64,000 bases of DNA from Candidatus Rifleibacteriota bacterium (GCA_029564115.1 JAKQQP010000063.1:20819-84818), one strand, 5' to 3'. Shown: positions 54,791 to 63,375, counted from the stretch's first letter. Numbers and translations: made by a program. Notes: generated by a model not told the origin, from the letters alone.

Positions 54791-55804
54791 TTATTCGTAA
54801 CCGTTGGGGTTTTTCGACTGCCAGTTCCAGGCGTCGATGCACATCTGTTCGATGCCGAATTCAGCTTTCCAGCCAAGTTCGCGGTTGGCTTTCGCCGGGT
54901 CTGAATAACAGGTGGCGATATCACCAGGGCGCCGCGGGGCAATCTGATATGGAATCTCTTTGCCGCTGGCCTTTTCGAAAGCCTTGACCACATCGAGAAC
55001 ACTGTAGCCCTGGCCGGTTCCGAGGTTCCAGATGCCGAGACCGGGGTTTGCGGTCAGTCTTTCGAGGGCTTTCAGATGCCCGGTCGCCAGATCGACGACA
55101 TGAATGTAGTCGCGAATGCCGGTACCGTCGTGGGTCGGGTAATCGTTGCCAAACACATTCAGGTGCGGGCGCCGACCAATAGCTACCTGGGTGATGAAAG
55201 GCATGAGATTGTTGGGAATACCATTCGGGTCTTCACCGATCAAACCGCTGGCATGGGCGCCAACCGGGTTGAAATAGCGAAGCAGAGCGATGTTCATCGT
55301 CGGATGAGCCTTCTGCCAGTCGATGAGCATCTGTTCGACCATGAATTTTGAGCGGCCATAAGGGTTGGTCACCCCGCCCACCGGGAAAAATTCGTTGATC
55401 GGCACTGTTTTGGGTTCACCATAAACAGTCGACGATGAGCTGAATACCAGGTTCTTAACCCCGGCAGCCTGCATTACGCCGCAAAGATTCAGCGTGCCGC
55501 CCACATTGTTCTGGTAATAAAACAGCGGCTTTTCAACCGACTCACCAACAGCTTTCAGCCCGGCAAAATGAATGACAGCTTCGAATTTCTGCCCCGAAAA
55601 CACACTTACCAGAGCTTCAAAATCACAGATATCCACATCGAAAAACTGCGGCCGACGGCCGCAGATTTTTTCGATGCGGTCGAGAACCACCGCTTTACTG
55701 TTATAAAGGTTATCTATGATAACTACTTCATGCCCGGCTTCGAGCAGCTGAACACAGGTATGGCTGCCAATATAGCCGGTTCCACCAGTCAACAGAACTT
55801 TCAT
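54791..55804 (-). CDS. galE: UDP-glucose 4-epimerase
   Basis: This short-chain dehydrogenase-type enzyme interconverts UDP-glucose and UDP-galactose (337 aa, normal). The NAD-binding motif is LLTGGTGYIGSH at the N-terminus, and the catalytic SSSTVYG and Y149-x3-K153 (YGRSK) are present. It supplies UDP-galactose for surface polysaccharide and sits with kdsA in one transcription unit. Confidence 0.96.
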   Translation of the reverse strand: MKVLLTGGTGYIGSHTCVQLLEAGHEVVIIDNLYNSKAVVLDRIEKICGRRPQFFDVDICDFEALVSVFSGQKFEAVIHFAGLKAVGESVEKPLFYYQNNVGGTLNLCGVMQAAGVKNLVFSSSSTVYGEPKTVPINEFFPVGGVTNPYGRSKFMVEQMLIDWQKAHPTMNIALLRYFNPVGAHASGLIGEDPNGIPNNLMPFITQVAIGRRPHLNVFGNDYPTHDGTGIRDYIHVVDLATGHLKALERLTANPGLGIWNLGTGQGYSVLDVVKAFEKASGKEIPYQIAPRRPGDIATCYSDPAKANRELGWKAEFGIEQMCIDAWNWQSKNPNGYE

Positions 55805-55878
55805 CGAATTATTCCTTGTTCGTCAGAATACGCATCATTACCAAAACAAATATACAACTCTTCAATAATCATCAAAAA

Positions 55879-56091
55879 TCAGGCAAGCAGCAATCTTCTA
55901 CCCTTCGGCAAAGGAATCGGGTCGTCAAACTCTTCAGCGGTCTTCACCCATAGCTCAATCGCCGCGTTTATGTTCTGCAATGCTTCTTCACGGGTAATGC
56001 CATGAGCAATGCAACCCGGCAATTCAGGAGCTTCAGCAACATATGCCCGGTCTTCATCACTCCAATAGATGATTATTTCGTATTTTTCCAT
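55879..56091 (-). CDS. hicB: HicB-like antitoxin
   Basis: A small protein (70 aa) with the HicB fold: YEIIIYWSDEDRAYVAEAPELP is the degraded RNase-H-like pattern, and GCIAHGITREEALQNINAAIE follows. The usual C-terminal DNA-binding domain is missing, so autoregulation may be weak. It starts directly after the hicA stop (no gap). Confidence 0.85.
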   Translation of the reverse strand: MEKYEIIIYWSDEDRAYVAEAPELPGCIAHGITREEALQNINAAIELWVKTAEEFDDPIPLPKGRRLLLA

Positions 56092-56346
56092 TCAGAGCTC
56101 ACTCCCAAGTTTGTTTCGTAAAATTACATCCCTGACCTGTTTGACCTGATATGGTTTAGCTTTGTCACCATCTCTTTGAATGTTAACCTTCTCAACAACC
56201 CCGGATTTCCTGAAAATATGGTGACTACCACTAACTCTTTCTTCAAATTCAAGATGTAAAAGAAGATAGCGCAATTCTTCAAATTGAATATTTGCATCAC
56301 TCAAGCCACGCAATATTTTAAAAAGAAGCTTTGCTGCTTTACTCAT
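56092..56346 (-). CDS. hicA: HicA-like mRNA interferase toxin
   Basis: A small ribonuclease toxin (84 aa) with a dsRNA-binding-like fold. The catalytic His lies in GSHHIFRK (H42/H43). The N-terminus is longer than in most HicA (about 15 extra residues). Toxin-then-antitoxin order on the minus strand is normal for hicAB. The pair sits between galE and the YgfK-like gene. Confidence 0.85.
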   Translation of the reverse strand: MSKAAKLLFKILRGLSDANIQFEELRYLLLHLEFEERVSGSHHIFRKSGVVEKVNIQRDGDKAKPYQVKQVRDVILRNKLGSEL

Positions 56347-56367
56347 TTTTACCTTCTCATTTTTTCT

Positions 56368-59300
56368 TCAATGGTTGAAGGCTTCGTTCTTCAGAGAAGT
56401 GTAGAGAATGGCCATCTTCAGAGCCAGCTCGAAAGAATAATGCGCGGGCTTTTCGCCACGGGGCTCTACAGCGATGACTTCGAAAGTTTCGCGGTTGAGA
56501 CGGGCATGCATCGGGCCGTCGTGATAATGCAGGGCATCGTCTTTTTCTTCGAGCATGTATTCGTGACCTTCGACCCTGGCTTTGAGAACTTTGCCGCTGA
56601 TTCTGAATGCATTGGCTTCTTCTTTGAAGCTGTGCTCGGTCAGATAGAACTTCGGTTTGTTCTTGTACGGGTCGCCGGCAGTCGGGCAAAAAGTAGTGCA
56701 GTTGCCGCATTCGTTGCAGAAATCGCCAATATTGATGACCTGCACATCTTGCGTCAGACGCAGAGTCTTTTCGGTTTCGAGCCTGATCTTGCCTTTTTTG
56801 TTGACAGCCTTCTGCACCACATAGTCACCGGGTTTCACATAGTAGCTGCGATTGGCGCGGTTCGGGCAGACACTGACACAGACGTTGCAGACATCGTTGC
56901 AGTAAAGGCAGCGATCAGCTTCACGGCGGGCTTCGTCTTCGGTCAAATCACGAATTACGGTGGCAAAACCCTTGCGCAGTTTAACGTCGATTTCGGGCAG
57001 CTTCATGCCCTTGACGCGGCGGGCGCTCTTTACCATGAACTGAGCGGCATTCATGCCTTTTTTAATGCTTGCCGGGCCGATATCGAGAGTTTTGCCAGCT
57101 TTGGCGATGATATTCAGGGCAACACGCTGACCATCACCAACGGCTTTAACAATCGTCGAGGCACCACGCACCGCGTCACCACCGGCAAATACATTATTGA
57201 TGCGGGTCATGCCGGTAACCGGGTCGGTTTCGAGGTCAGCAGCACTGATAAAGTCTAGAACGACATCCTGGCCGATGGCTTCGATTACGGTTTCACAGGC
57301 GACATCGACGATATCGCCCTGAATCGGCACAGGCTTGCGCCGCCCATCGGCACCTTTCTCGCCGAGCTGCATGCGCTGGCATTTCATTCCGGCAACTTTG
57401 CCGTCAGCCACCACTATTTCGAGTGGCTGGTGCAGTTCAAGAACTTCGATGCCCTCGTCGAGCAGCGCCTTGACTTCTTCGAGGTCGGCGGGCATTTCAG
57501 ACTGGGTGCGGCGATAAACGACACGAACCCGACCGGCTTCGCCGACGATTCGCAGCGCAGTGCGGGCAGCATCCATGGCTGAGTTACCGCCGCCGATAAT
57601 TGCGACATTCGGGCCGACTTTCGGGTTGCGACCCTGGCGCACATCAGACAAAAACACCAGCTGGTCGATGACGCCGGCGGCATCTTCGCCCGGAATGCCC
57701 ATCTTTTTAGCACCCTGAGCACCGATCGCCACATAAACATAGTCAAAATCTTTGCGCAGCTGCTCAAAGCGCTGGCGGTCGATTTTCTGATCGTAGTTGA
57801 TATTGACGCCAAGTTGTTTGATGTATTCGACGTCTTTGTTAATCGCTTCAGCAGTAAGCCTGAAACTGGGAATCGCATCGGAAATCATGCCACCGGCGAA
57901 AGCCTTGGTTTCGAAAATTTCGACTGCGAAGCCCTCGAGTGCCAGAAAATAAGCCGCCGACAAACCACTCGGCCCGGCGCCGATGATGGCGACCTTTTTG
58001 CCGTTGGCTTTTTCGGGCTGCAGCTGCGGCCGATCAGCGTTGCGGTTGGCGATAAAACGCTTGACCTCACGGATCAGCAAAGAACTGTCGTAATTAGACC
58101 GCGTGCATTTGTGCTGGCACTGGTGGTCACAGACCATGCCCAGCACCGAAGGCAGCGGGTTGTTGCGCATGATGACCTCATAGGCCTTCTTGTAATCACC
58201 TTTCGCGGTGTAATACATGTATGAAGGAATATCCTGGCCGGCGGGGCAGGTGCCGATACAGGGCGCTTTTACACAGTCGAATTCTGGCAGCGCTCGGCTG
58301 GTTTTGACCGACTCGCCAGTCTTGCTTTCTTTGTGGTAAGCCGGGTTGGTCGGGGCAGCACCGGCATAGCGCCGCAGATTCTGCAGAGCGGCTTTCTGAA
58401 CGTTGCTGCAGTTGCATGCGGCGAATTTCAGAATAAAGCCGTCGATATTTTCGGCCTTTTGGGCTCTGATGGCGGCTGCCAGTTCTTCGAGATACTGCAG
58501 CTGCCGGCCATACCCGCCCGGCTTCAACAGATCGGAACAGACGGTAATCGGTTTGATACCGCAGGCAACGATCTTCGGCAGATTGAAACAGTCGGCACCG
58601 GCACTGAAACTGATGTCAAGTTTCCCGGCAAATTCGTTCTGCAGCTTCGCGGCGACGTTGATGCTGATCGGGTGCAGGGCGCGGCCACTCATATACATCA
58701 TTTTTTCGTTGGGCGGGAAAATGTCTTTGTGGTTGACGGCCTCGAGAGTGTTGGTAAGCTTGAGATTGAAGGCAACGCCCTTCGCTTCGGCAGCGGCGAG
58801 CATATTCTTGATGATCTGCACGCCATCGGGGTATTTGAGGTCGTGGCCGAAAGCCTCGTCGGGAATCTCGGTCACGAAGCCGAGCTGGTCGTTGAGGATG
58901 TGGCGCAGGTGATCGGCGCCGAGCAGCGTCGGGTTGAGCTTGATGGTGGTGTTGTAGCCACGCTCTTTGACGAGATACATGGCGATTTTTTCGATTTCGT
59001 CGGGGGGGCAGCCATGCATGGTCGAGAGAGTGATATTGTCAGAAAGCTGCGCCGGAATATCGATTTCGTCGACTTTCGGGTAGAACTTGCGCACCACGGC
59101 GAGTTTTTCTTTGAGAACGTCTTCGCAACCAGCCATGCGCTCGAGGAACTTCTGCACGTTCGGCTTGAGAATACCTTCGAGATTGTAACCGACGCTCATG
59201 TTAAAAATGAAACCACGGCCTTTGGCGTTGTTCCAGCCGAATTTGTGGCGCAGAACATGCAACATGATCCAGGCGTTGAGATATTCGTCGAAACTGTCGT

Positions 59301-59652
59301 CAAGACGCAGTTCCTGAGACCATTCGCAGTTGTAACCTTCATCCTGAATATCGATACAGGGCTTGCTGACGTTGAGTTCATCGAGGGTCTGTACGGTTTT
59401 CAGTTCGAGATAGCGTGAGCCACAGAGCCAGGCGGCGATAAGATTCTGCGCCATCTGAGTATGGGGGCCGGCAGCGACGCCGAGGGGGCTTTCGAGGTGC
59501 TGACCGTATCTGGTCATGGTGAACGGGTCATCGCTTTTCGGCACGAAAAAAAGGTCTTTGTGAATACCAAAGATCTGGGAAGTTTCGTCATATTCGCGCA
59601 AAATCCATGAAGCAAGGTGCTCGATGCTGATTCTGGAAAATTCTTTAGACAT
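56368..59652 (-). CDS. ygfK: YgfK-like flavo-iron-sulfur oxidoreductase
   Basis: A large cytoplasmic redox protein (1094 aa). The N-terminal part (to about 445) resembles the dihydropyrimidine dehydrogenase/PreA barrel (SPLGVAAGPHTQMAQN, LSTMHGCPPDEIEK). Next come a cysteine-rich GltD-like segment (CIGTCPAGQDIP, VCDHQCQHKC, about 475-535), an FAD domain (VAIIGAGPSGLSAA, about 555) and an NADPH domain (VAIIGGGNSAMDAA). Two C-terminal clusters follow (CNDVCNVCVSVCPNR, CNECGNCTTFCPT). In E. coli and Clostridia YgfK belongs to anaerobic purine degradation with ssnA, xdhD and hyuA; none are nearby. A promoter lies upstream (59701-59728). Confidence 0.88.
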   Translation of the reverse strand: MSKEFSRISIEHLASWILREYDETSQIFGIHKDLFFVPKSDDPFTMTRYGQHLESPLGVAAGPHTQMAQNLIAAWLCGSRYLELKTVQTLDELNVSKPCIDIQDEGYNCEWSQELRLDDSFDEYLNAWIMLHVLRHKFGWNNAKGRGFIFNMSVGYNLEGILKPNVQKFLERMAGCEDVLKEKLAVVRKFYPKVDEIDIPAQLSDNITLSTMHGCPPDEIEKIAMYLVKERGYNTTIKLNPTLLGADHLRHILNDQLGFVTEIPDEAFGHDLKYPDGVQIIKNMLAAAEAKGVAFNLKLTNTLEAVNHKDIFPPNEKMMYMSGRALHPISINVAAKLQNEFAGKLDISFSAGADCFNLPKIVACGIKPITVCSDLLKPGGYGRQLQYLEELAAAIRAQKAENIDGFILKFAACNCSNVQKAALQNLRRYAGAAPTNPAYHKESKTGESVKTSRALPEFDCVKAPCIGTCPAGQDIPSYMYYTAKGDYKKAYEVIMRNNPLPSVLGMVCDHQCQHKCTRSNYDSSLLIREVKRFIANRNADRPQLQPEKANGKKVAIIGAGPSGLSAAYFLALEGFAVEIFETKAFAGGMISDAIPSFRLTAEAINKDVEYIKQLGVNINYDQKIDRQRFEQLRKDFDYVYVAIGAQGAKKMGIPGEDAAGVIDQLVFLSDVRQGRNPKVGPNVAIIGGGNSAMDAARTALRIVGEAGRVRVVYRRTQSEMPADLEEVKALLDEGIEVLELHQPLEIVVADGKVAGMKCQRMQLGEKGADGRRKPVPIQGDIVDVACETVIEAIGQDVVLDFISAADLETDPVTGMTRINNVFAGGDAVRGASTIVKAVGDGQRVALNIIAKAGKTLDIGPASIKKGMNAAQFMVKSARRVKGMKLPEIDVKLRKGFATVIRDLTEDEARREADRCLYCNDVCNVCVSVCPNRANRSYYVKPGDYVVQKAVNKKGKIRLETEKTLRLTQDVQVINIGDFCNECGNCTTFCPTAGDPYKNKPKFYLTEHSFKEEANAFRISGKVLKARVEGHEYMLEEKDDALHYHDGPMHARLNRETFEVIAVEPRGEKPAHYSFELALKMAILYTSLKNEAFNH

Positions 59653-59700
59653 TGTAAGGGGGAACTCCTTTCCGGGGTTGGTGCATATTTATTGTTTGTG

Positions 59701-59728
59701 ATTTTAACACAATCTGTCCATATCGCAA
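59701..59728 (-). promoter_or_regulatory. minus-strand promoter of the YgfK-like gene
   Basis: Read on the minus strand, TTGCGA (59728-59723) and TAAAAT (59706-59701) are 16 bases apart. The gene start is 49 bases downstream. Confidence 0.55.
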
Positions 59729-59739
59729 CCACAGATTAA

Positions 59740-59960
59740 CAAAGATATTATAAGCCGCAGATAAACCCGGAAAAAAAAGAATGAGCCACGGATGAACTCG
59801 GATAAACACGGATAAAAAGACAAAGAGAAAGACAAAGAGAGGGAAAGAGAGAGGATGAACTCAGATAAGAAAACAAAAAGAAAGAGAGTGGATGAGTTTG
59901 AGTGGGAAAGCAAAAGAAATAAGAAGAATGGGCACGGATAGATTTTGGTTAAAAAATATT
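59740..59960. repeat. purine-rich tract with CGGATAA-type repeats
   Basis: The + strand is almost free of pyrimidines for over 150 bases (AAAGAGAAAGACAAAGAGAG and similar). Its first part repeats GGATGAACTCGGATAAACACGGATAA-like words, with segments near 59785-59815. No coding capacity is evident. It fills most of the 382-base gap 59653-60034. Confidence 0.5.
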
Positions 59961-59996
59961 GGAGGGGTTGCAAAAAGTCGGGGGTTGGGTAAATTG

Positions 59997-60005
59997 TGCT
60001 ATACT
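59997..60005 (+). promoter_or_regulatory. extended -10 promoter of the aminotransferase gene
   Basis: TGCTATACT at 59997-60005 is an extended -10 element; no -35 box is found at standard spacing. The ribosome site AGAGG precedes the ATG at 60035. Confidence 0.5.
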
Positions 60006-60034
60006 CTCAATCAAGAAAAAAGCAGAGGTTGAAC

Positions 60035-61198
60035 ATGACAGAGCAGCTTACCCGCCAGATAGAGCAGATTATCAGGAAGGTTTCCGGGATCGAACACGGA
60101 CCGGTGGTTTTGCACGAACCGTTTTTCAATGGCAATGAACGTCAGTATGTGACTGACTGCATCGATACCAACTGGGTTTCGACGGTAGGCAAGTATGTCA
60201 ATCTTTTTGAGCAGCTGATCAGCCGCACCACTGGCGTCAAGCACGCGATAGCCACCATCAACGGCACCGCGGCGCTGCATATTTGTCTGCTGCTGGCAGG
60301 CGTGCAGGCTGGCGACGAAGTGCTTACCCAGGCATTGACTTTTGTCGCGGCGGCGAATGCCATTGCTTACAGCAACGCCACCCCGCATTTCGTCGATGTC
60401 GAACTCGATACGCTCGGCGTTTGCCCTGAGCGATTGCGTGAACATCTGCAGACAATCGGCACCGTCAAAAATGGCATTCTGCACAATAAAAACACTGACC
60501 GGCCAATAAGAGCGCTGATGGTGATGCACACATTCGGGCACCCGTCGCGGCTCGACGAGCTTAAGCAGGTCTGCGACGAGTTCGGTATCAAACTTATCGA
60601 AGATGCCGCCGAGGCTATCGGTTCTGAATACCATGGCCGGCACGTTGGCAGTCATGGCCTGCTGTCGGCTCTCAGCTTCAATGGCAACAAAACGATCACT
60701 ACCGGTGGTGGTGGCGCAATACTGACCAACGATGACGCCATCGCGCAGCAGGCCCGGCACCTGACAACCACCGGCAAGGTTTCCCACATCTGGGAATATT
60801 TTCACGACTGCGTTGCCTACAATTACCGCCTGCCCAACATCAATGCCGCACTTGGTTGTGCCCAGCTCGAGCAGCTTGGCGACATCATCATGAAAAAACG
60901 GGTGCTCGCCAGCCGCTACAAGCATGAATTCGCCAAAGTCAGCGACGTCACCTTCTTTAACGAAGCAACCGGCGTCAAAAGCAACTATTGGCTGAATGCC
61001 ATAATTTTAAACGCCCCCGGCCTGGAAAAGCGCAACAGCCTTCTCAACGAACTCAATGCCGACGGCATCATGGTCAGACCGGTCTGGAACCTGATGAACA
61101 ACCTGCCAATGTATGCCAACTGCCCTGCTGCCGACCTGAGCATTTCGAAACAGCTCGAAGCCTCGCTGATCAATATTCCCAGCTCACCTTCTTTTTAG
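60035..61198 (+). CDS. DegT/DnrJ/EryC1 family nucleotide-sugar aminotransferase (LegC-like)
   Basis: A PLP-dependent enzyme (387 aa) that transfers an amino group to a keto sugar nucleotide, as in legionaminic or related surface sugars. The N-terminal HEPFFNGNERQYVTDCID and TNWVSTVGKYV match the LegC-like subgroup. The PLP lysine is K219 in SFNGNKTITTGGGG, with D190 in EDAAEA. The C-terminus (INIPSSPSF) is normal, and the stop TAG is the first bases of a heptamer repeat. I chose the ATG at 60035; a GTG at 59996 falls at the promoter. The gene converges on the truncated acyltransferase with 4 bases overlapping. Confidence 0.92.
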   Translation: MTEQLTRQIEQIIRKVSGIEHGPVVLHEPFFNGNERQYVTDCIDTNWVSTVGKYVNLFEQLISRTTGVKHAIATINGTAALHICLLLAGVQAGDEVLTQALTFVAAANAIAYSNATPHFVDVELDTLGVCPERLREHLQTIGTVKNGILHNKNTDRPIRALMVMHTFGHPSRLDELKQVCDEFGIKLIEDAAEAIGSEYHGRHVGSHGLLSALSFNGNKTITTGGGGAILTNDDAIAQQARHLTTTGKVSHIWEYFHDCVAYNYRLPNINAALGCAQLEQLGDIIMKKRVLASRYKHEFAKVSDVTFFNEATGVKSNYWLNAIILNAPGLEKRNSLLNELNADGIMVRPVWNLMNNLPMYANCPAADLSISKQLEASLINIPSSPSF

Positions 61199-61695
61199 TG
61201 GTTAGTGGTGCTATCCACTATCTTTCCGACGCCGACGTAGCTCATGGCGGTGATGTGGCAGAAATCGCCAACGCGGCTGTCGTGGTCGACGCAAGCGCCG
61301 ACATTGACGATGACCTGGCGGCCAAGCACGGCGTTTGGCTGAATCACTGCGCCGGCGCATACTATCGAGCCGACACCGAGACTGGCCAGCGATGAAACAG
61401 CGGCATGCGGGTGAATGAGAACCGGCCAGGCAGCCTGCGAAAAGCGTTCAAAAAGACTTTTGCGCACCTGAGTATTGCCGATGGCAATAAAAACATTGCC
61501 GGTTAAATCGTCAGGTAGATCTGAAATACGCCCGGCAACAATGACATCAGCGATTGTTCGACCGGCCGCGGCCGAGTTGTCGTCATAAATAGCGATTGGC
61601 TCGAAGCCACAGGCTCTGGCAATTTCGATAACCACCGGAGCGTGACCGCCAGCGCCAAGAATGATGATACCGTTCTCTTTTTTTACAAGGCTCAT
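61195..61695 (-). pseudogene. truncated NeuD/PglD-like sugar acyltransferase
   Basis: A left-handed beta-helix O/N-acyltransferase (166 aa; typical 205-215). The N-terminal domain (IIILGAGGHAPVVIEIARACG) and the first hexapeptide turns (HPHAAVSSLASLGVGSIVCAGAVIQPNAVLG) are present, with HDSRVGDFCHI. It ends prematurely with VDSTTNH-stop, residues encoded by heptamer repeats (61195-61222), so the last turns and acetyl-CoA-binding end are missing. The protein is probably inactive. The start ATG at 61695 has GGGAG 5-6 bases upstream. Confidence 0.7.
61196..61222. repeat. heptamer repeat fragment joining two genes
   Basis: TAGTGGT, TAGTGGT, then an inverted TATCCAC and TATC. The first heptamer contains the stop codon of the aminotransferase; on the other strand it encodes the abnormal C-terminus of the acyltransferase. 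Confidence 0.8.
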
Positions 61696-61716
61696 AATCA
61701 CTCCCATAAAGTTTAT

Positions 61717-61842
61717 GTGGTCAGTGGCCGGAAAGCCGACCATAAATTGACGCTTCGAGCTCTTTTTTTGTCATTGCGAAGGGATGAGCCCTGAAGCAAT
61801 CTCATACAAACATTCAGATTGTTTCGCTACATTTGCAAAGGC
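61717..61842. repeat. composite repeat copy 7
   Basis: GTGGTCA and GTGGCCG (61717-61730) precede GAAAGCCGACC. A T8 run leads to TGTCATTGCGAAGGG (61769-), an inner GGG...CCC hairpin, and GATTGTTTCGCTACATTTGC. The right end has decayed (ATTTGCAAAG instead of CGCAATGACA). It lies between the truncated acyltransferase and rfbC. Confidence 0.75.
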
Positions 61843-61907
61843 CATGGAGGCCGAGGGAGTCACCGGAGTGCAACACGAACCGACCAATGACGGCGTCACA
61901 GCGAGCG

Positions 61908-62456
61908 TCACGGGAATACTTCAGCGGAGGCGAAAGGGCAGCCGGCGCGATCTTTGGATGAAAGAATCAGCTGGTTGAAATCACTGCAGGGCCAGTCGAT
62001 GTTCAGGTCGGGGTCATTGAAGGCAATGCAGCGCTCGGCAGCGGGGTTGTAAAAATCGGTGCATTTATATTCGACCTCGGCAAACTCGCTCAAAACGAGA
62101 AAACCGTGAGCAAAACCCGGCGGCACCCAGACAAGCCTCATATTTTCGGCTGAAAGAATTACTCCGGCCCATTTGCCGAAGGTCGGCGAACTGCGCCGCA
62201 GGTCAACGGCAACATCGAATATTTCGCCCGCAGTCGCCCGCAGCAGTTTTCCCTGCACGTTCTGCACCTGATAATGCAGCCCCCGCAGAGTGCCACGGCA
62301 TGAACGGCTGTGGTTATCCTGGGCAAAATCGGGGTTGATACCGACTTCAGCGAACTTTCTGCGGTTGAAAGTTTCGAGAAAAAAACCGCGCTCGTCTCTG
62401 AAAACCTGGGGTTCAATGACCACCATATCGGGAATCGAAGTAGGAACGAACTTCAT
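61908..62456 (-). CDS. rfbC: dTDP-4-dehydrorhamnose 3,5-epimerase
   Basis: This cupin enzyme of dTDP-rhamnose synthesis makes both epimerisations (182 aa). Catalytic and binding motifs are CRGTLRGLHYQ (base His), KLLRATAGEIFDVAVDLRRS and the VPPGFAHGFLVLSE cupin strand, with the Tyr region VEYKCTDFYNP. I chose the ATG at 62456 (AAGGA 9 bases upstream); longer frames extend into the transposase element. rfbA, B and D are not in the window. Confidence 0.94.
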   Translation of the reverse strand: MKFVPTSIPDMVVIEPQVFRDERGFFLETFNRRKFAEVGINPDFAQDNHSRSCRGTLRGLHYQVQNVQGKLLRATAGEIFDVAVDLRRSSPTFGKWAGVILSAENMRLVWVPPGFAHGFLVLSEFAEVEYKCTDFYNPAAERCIAFNDPDLNIDWPCSDFNQLILSSKDRAGCPFASAEVFP

Positions 62457-62497
62457 TCTTTTTTCCTTAATCGGGAGATCGAGGATCGAGGGATCGA

Positions 62498-62531
62498 GGG
62501 ACACCTTACTTAACTGGCAAAGTTTTAGTCC
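62498..62531. repeat. extra copy of the transposase element's left end
   Basis: GGGACACCTTACTTAA (62498-62513) and the following ctGGCAAagTTTTagTCC repeat, with few changes, the sequence at 62546-62579 that contains the 3' end of the transposase gene. It may be a relic of an earlier or nested insertion. Confidence 0.7.
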
Positions 62532-62545
62532 TGAGTTAGAATAGA

Positions 62546-63282
62546 GGGACACCTTACTTAATCGGCAAACTTTTTCTCCGGGGTGGCCCTGGCTTTTTGG
62601 GAGCCAGAACCCGCCCGGTAATAGTTTCAAGATTAGTTATAAATTCGGAACTGCCAAGCGGTCGCCCCGTTCTCTCGTGCTTCTGAAGCTTCTTTTGCGT
62701 GTCTGCTGAAATGGGAACCCCAAGAAAATCAGCCCAGGAAGCGATCCTTTGCAAAAGCGGGAGCGTCTTCACCAGCATATCGTCTTTTCCCGTCAAATGT
62801 GCTTTTGCACTGCTGAAACAATAATCTTCAGGGCGCTTGACCATGCCGGCCCGAACGGGATTCAGCTCTATATAGCGTGCCGCATGCAGCAAATGCGCAT
62901 CGTCCATTGGATATGAGGCAAATCGACCCTGCCAAAGGTGCCCACGCCATTCTTCCCGAAAATTAACCATTCTGCTGTAGCGGCGATGAGCTTCTGCGAC
63001 CCCCTTCTGCAGGGATTGCTGATCGGAAGGGACAGCAATGAGATGCACATGATTAGGCATCAGGCAGTATGCCCAGATTTCTATGGAAAACTTTTGACAC
63101 CACTCAGCCATCAAAGAAATGTAGCAAATGTAGTCATCATCGGAGAAGAAGACCCTCTGGCGACGATTTCCGCGCTGAGTTATGTGGTGAGGCACATTTG
63201 GGATTACCAGTCTTGCTATTCTTGCCATAAAAAAATTATAGCCGTCTTAACAGCAACCTGCAAGAGTTAAGTAAGGTGTCCC
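62546..63282 (-). mobile_element. REP-type (RAYT) transposase element with 16-bp inverted ends
   Basis: The element runs from GGGACACCTTACTTAA (62546-62561) to its exact reverse complement TTAAGTAAGGTGTCCC (63267-63282), giving perfect 16-bp terminal inverted repeats and a total length of 737 bases. It encloses one transposase gene on the minus strand, whose stop codon lies inside the left end. No clear target duplication is seen. Confidence 0.75.
62554..63228 (-). CDS. REP-associated tyrosine (IS200-like Y1) transposase
   Basis: A single-strand DNA transposase of the RAYT group (224 aa). The HUH metal motif is H60-V-H62 in LMPNHVHLI. The catalytic Tyr is probably Y84 in RRYSRMVN, and HAARYIELNPVRAGMV is the conserved C-terminal segment. 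RAYTs are often domesticated and spread palindromic REP sequences. No additional full-length copy occurs in the window. Confidence 0.93.
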   Translation of the reverse strand: MARIARLVIPNVPHHITQRGNRRQRVFFSDDDYICYISLMAEWCQKFSIEIWAYCLMPNHVHLIAVPSDQQSLQKGVAEAHRRYSRMVNFREEWRGHLWQGRFASYPMDDAHLLHAARYIELNPVRAGMVKRPEDYCFSSAKAHLTGKDDMLVKTLPLLQRIASWADFLGVPISADTQKKLQKHERTGRPLGSSEFITNLETITGRVLAPKKPGPPRRKSLPIK

Positions 63283-63303
63283 CATAATCCCCTTAATGCA
63301 ATG

Positions 63304-63332
63304 TTGCCGTGGAAAGGGCTTTGCGATATACT
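63304..63332 (+). promoter_or_regulatory. promoter of the Rpn-like nuclease gene
   Basis: TTGCCG (63304-63309) and TATACT (63327-63332) are 17 bases apart. The start codon is 43 bases downstream, with GAAGGA ahead of it. Confidence 0.65.
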
Positions 63333-63375
63333 GGTCGTGCAAACCGATTTTGCGGTAGTGCGAAGGAAAACGACG

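Noticed and set aside
58333..59418. A 361-codon open frame on the + strand inside the ygfK-like gene
   Set aside because: It is antisense to a strongly conserved protein and has no family signature; high-GC third positions explain it.
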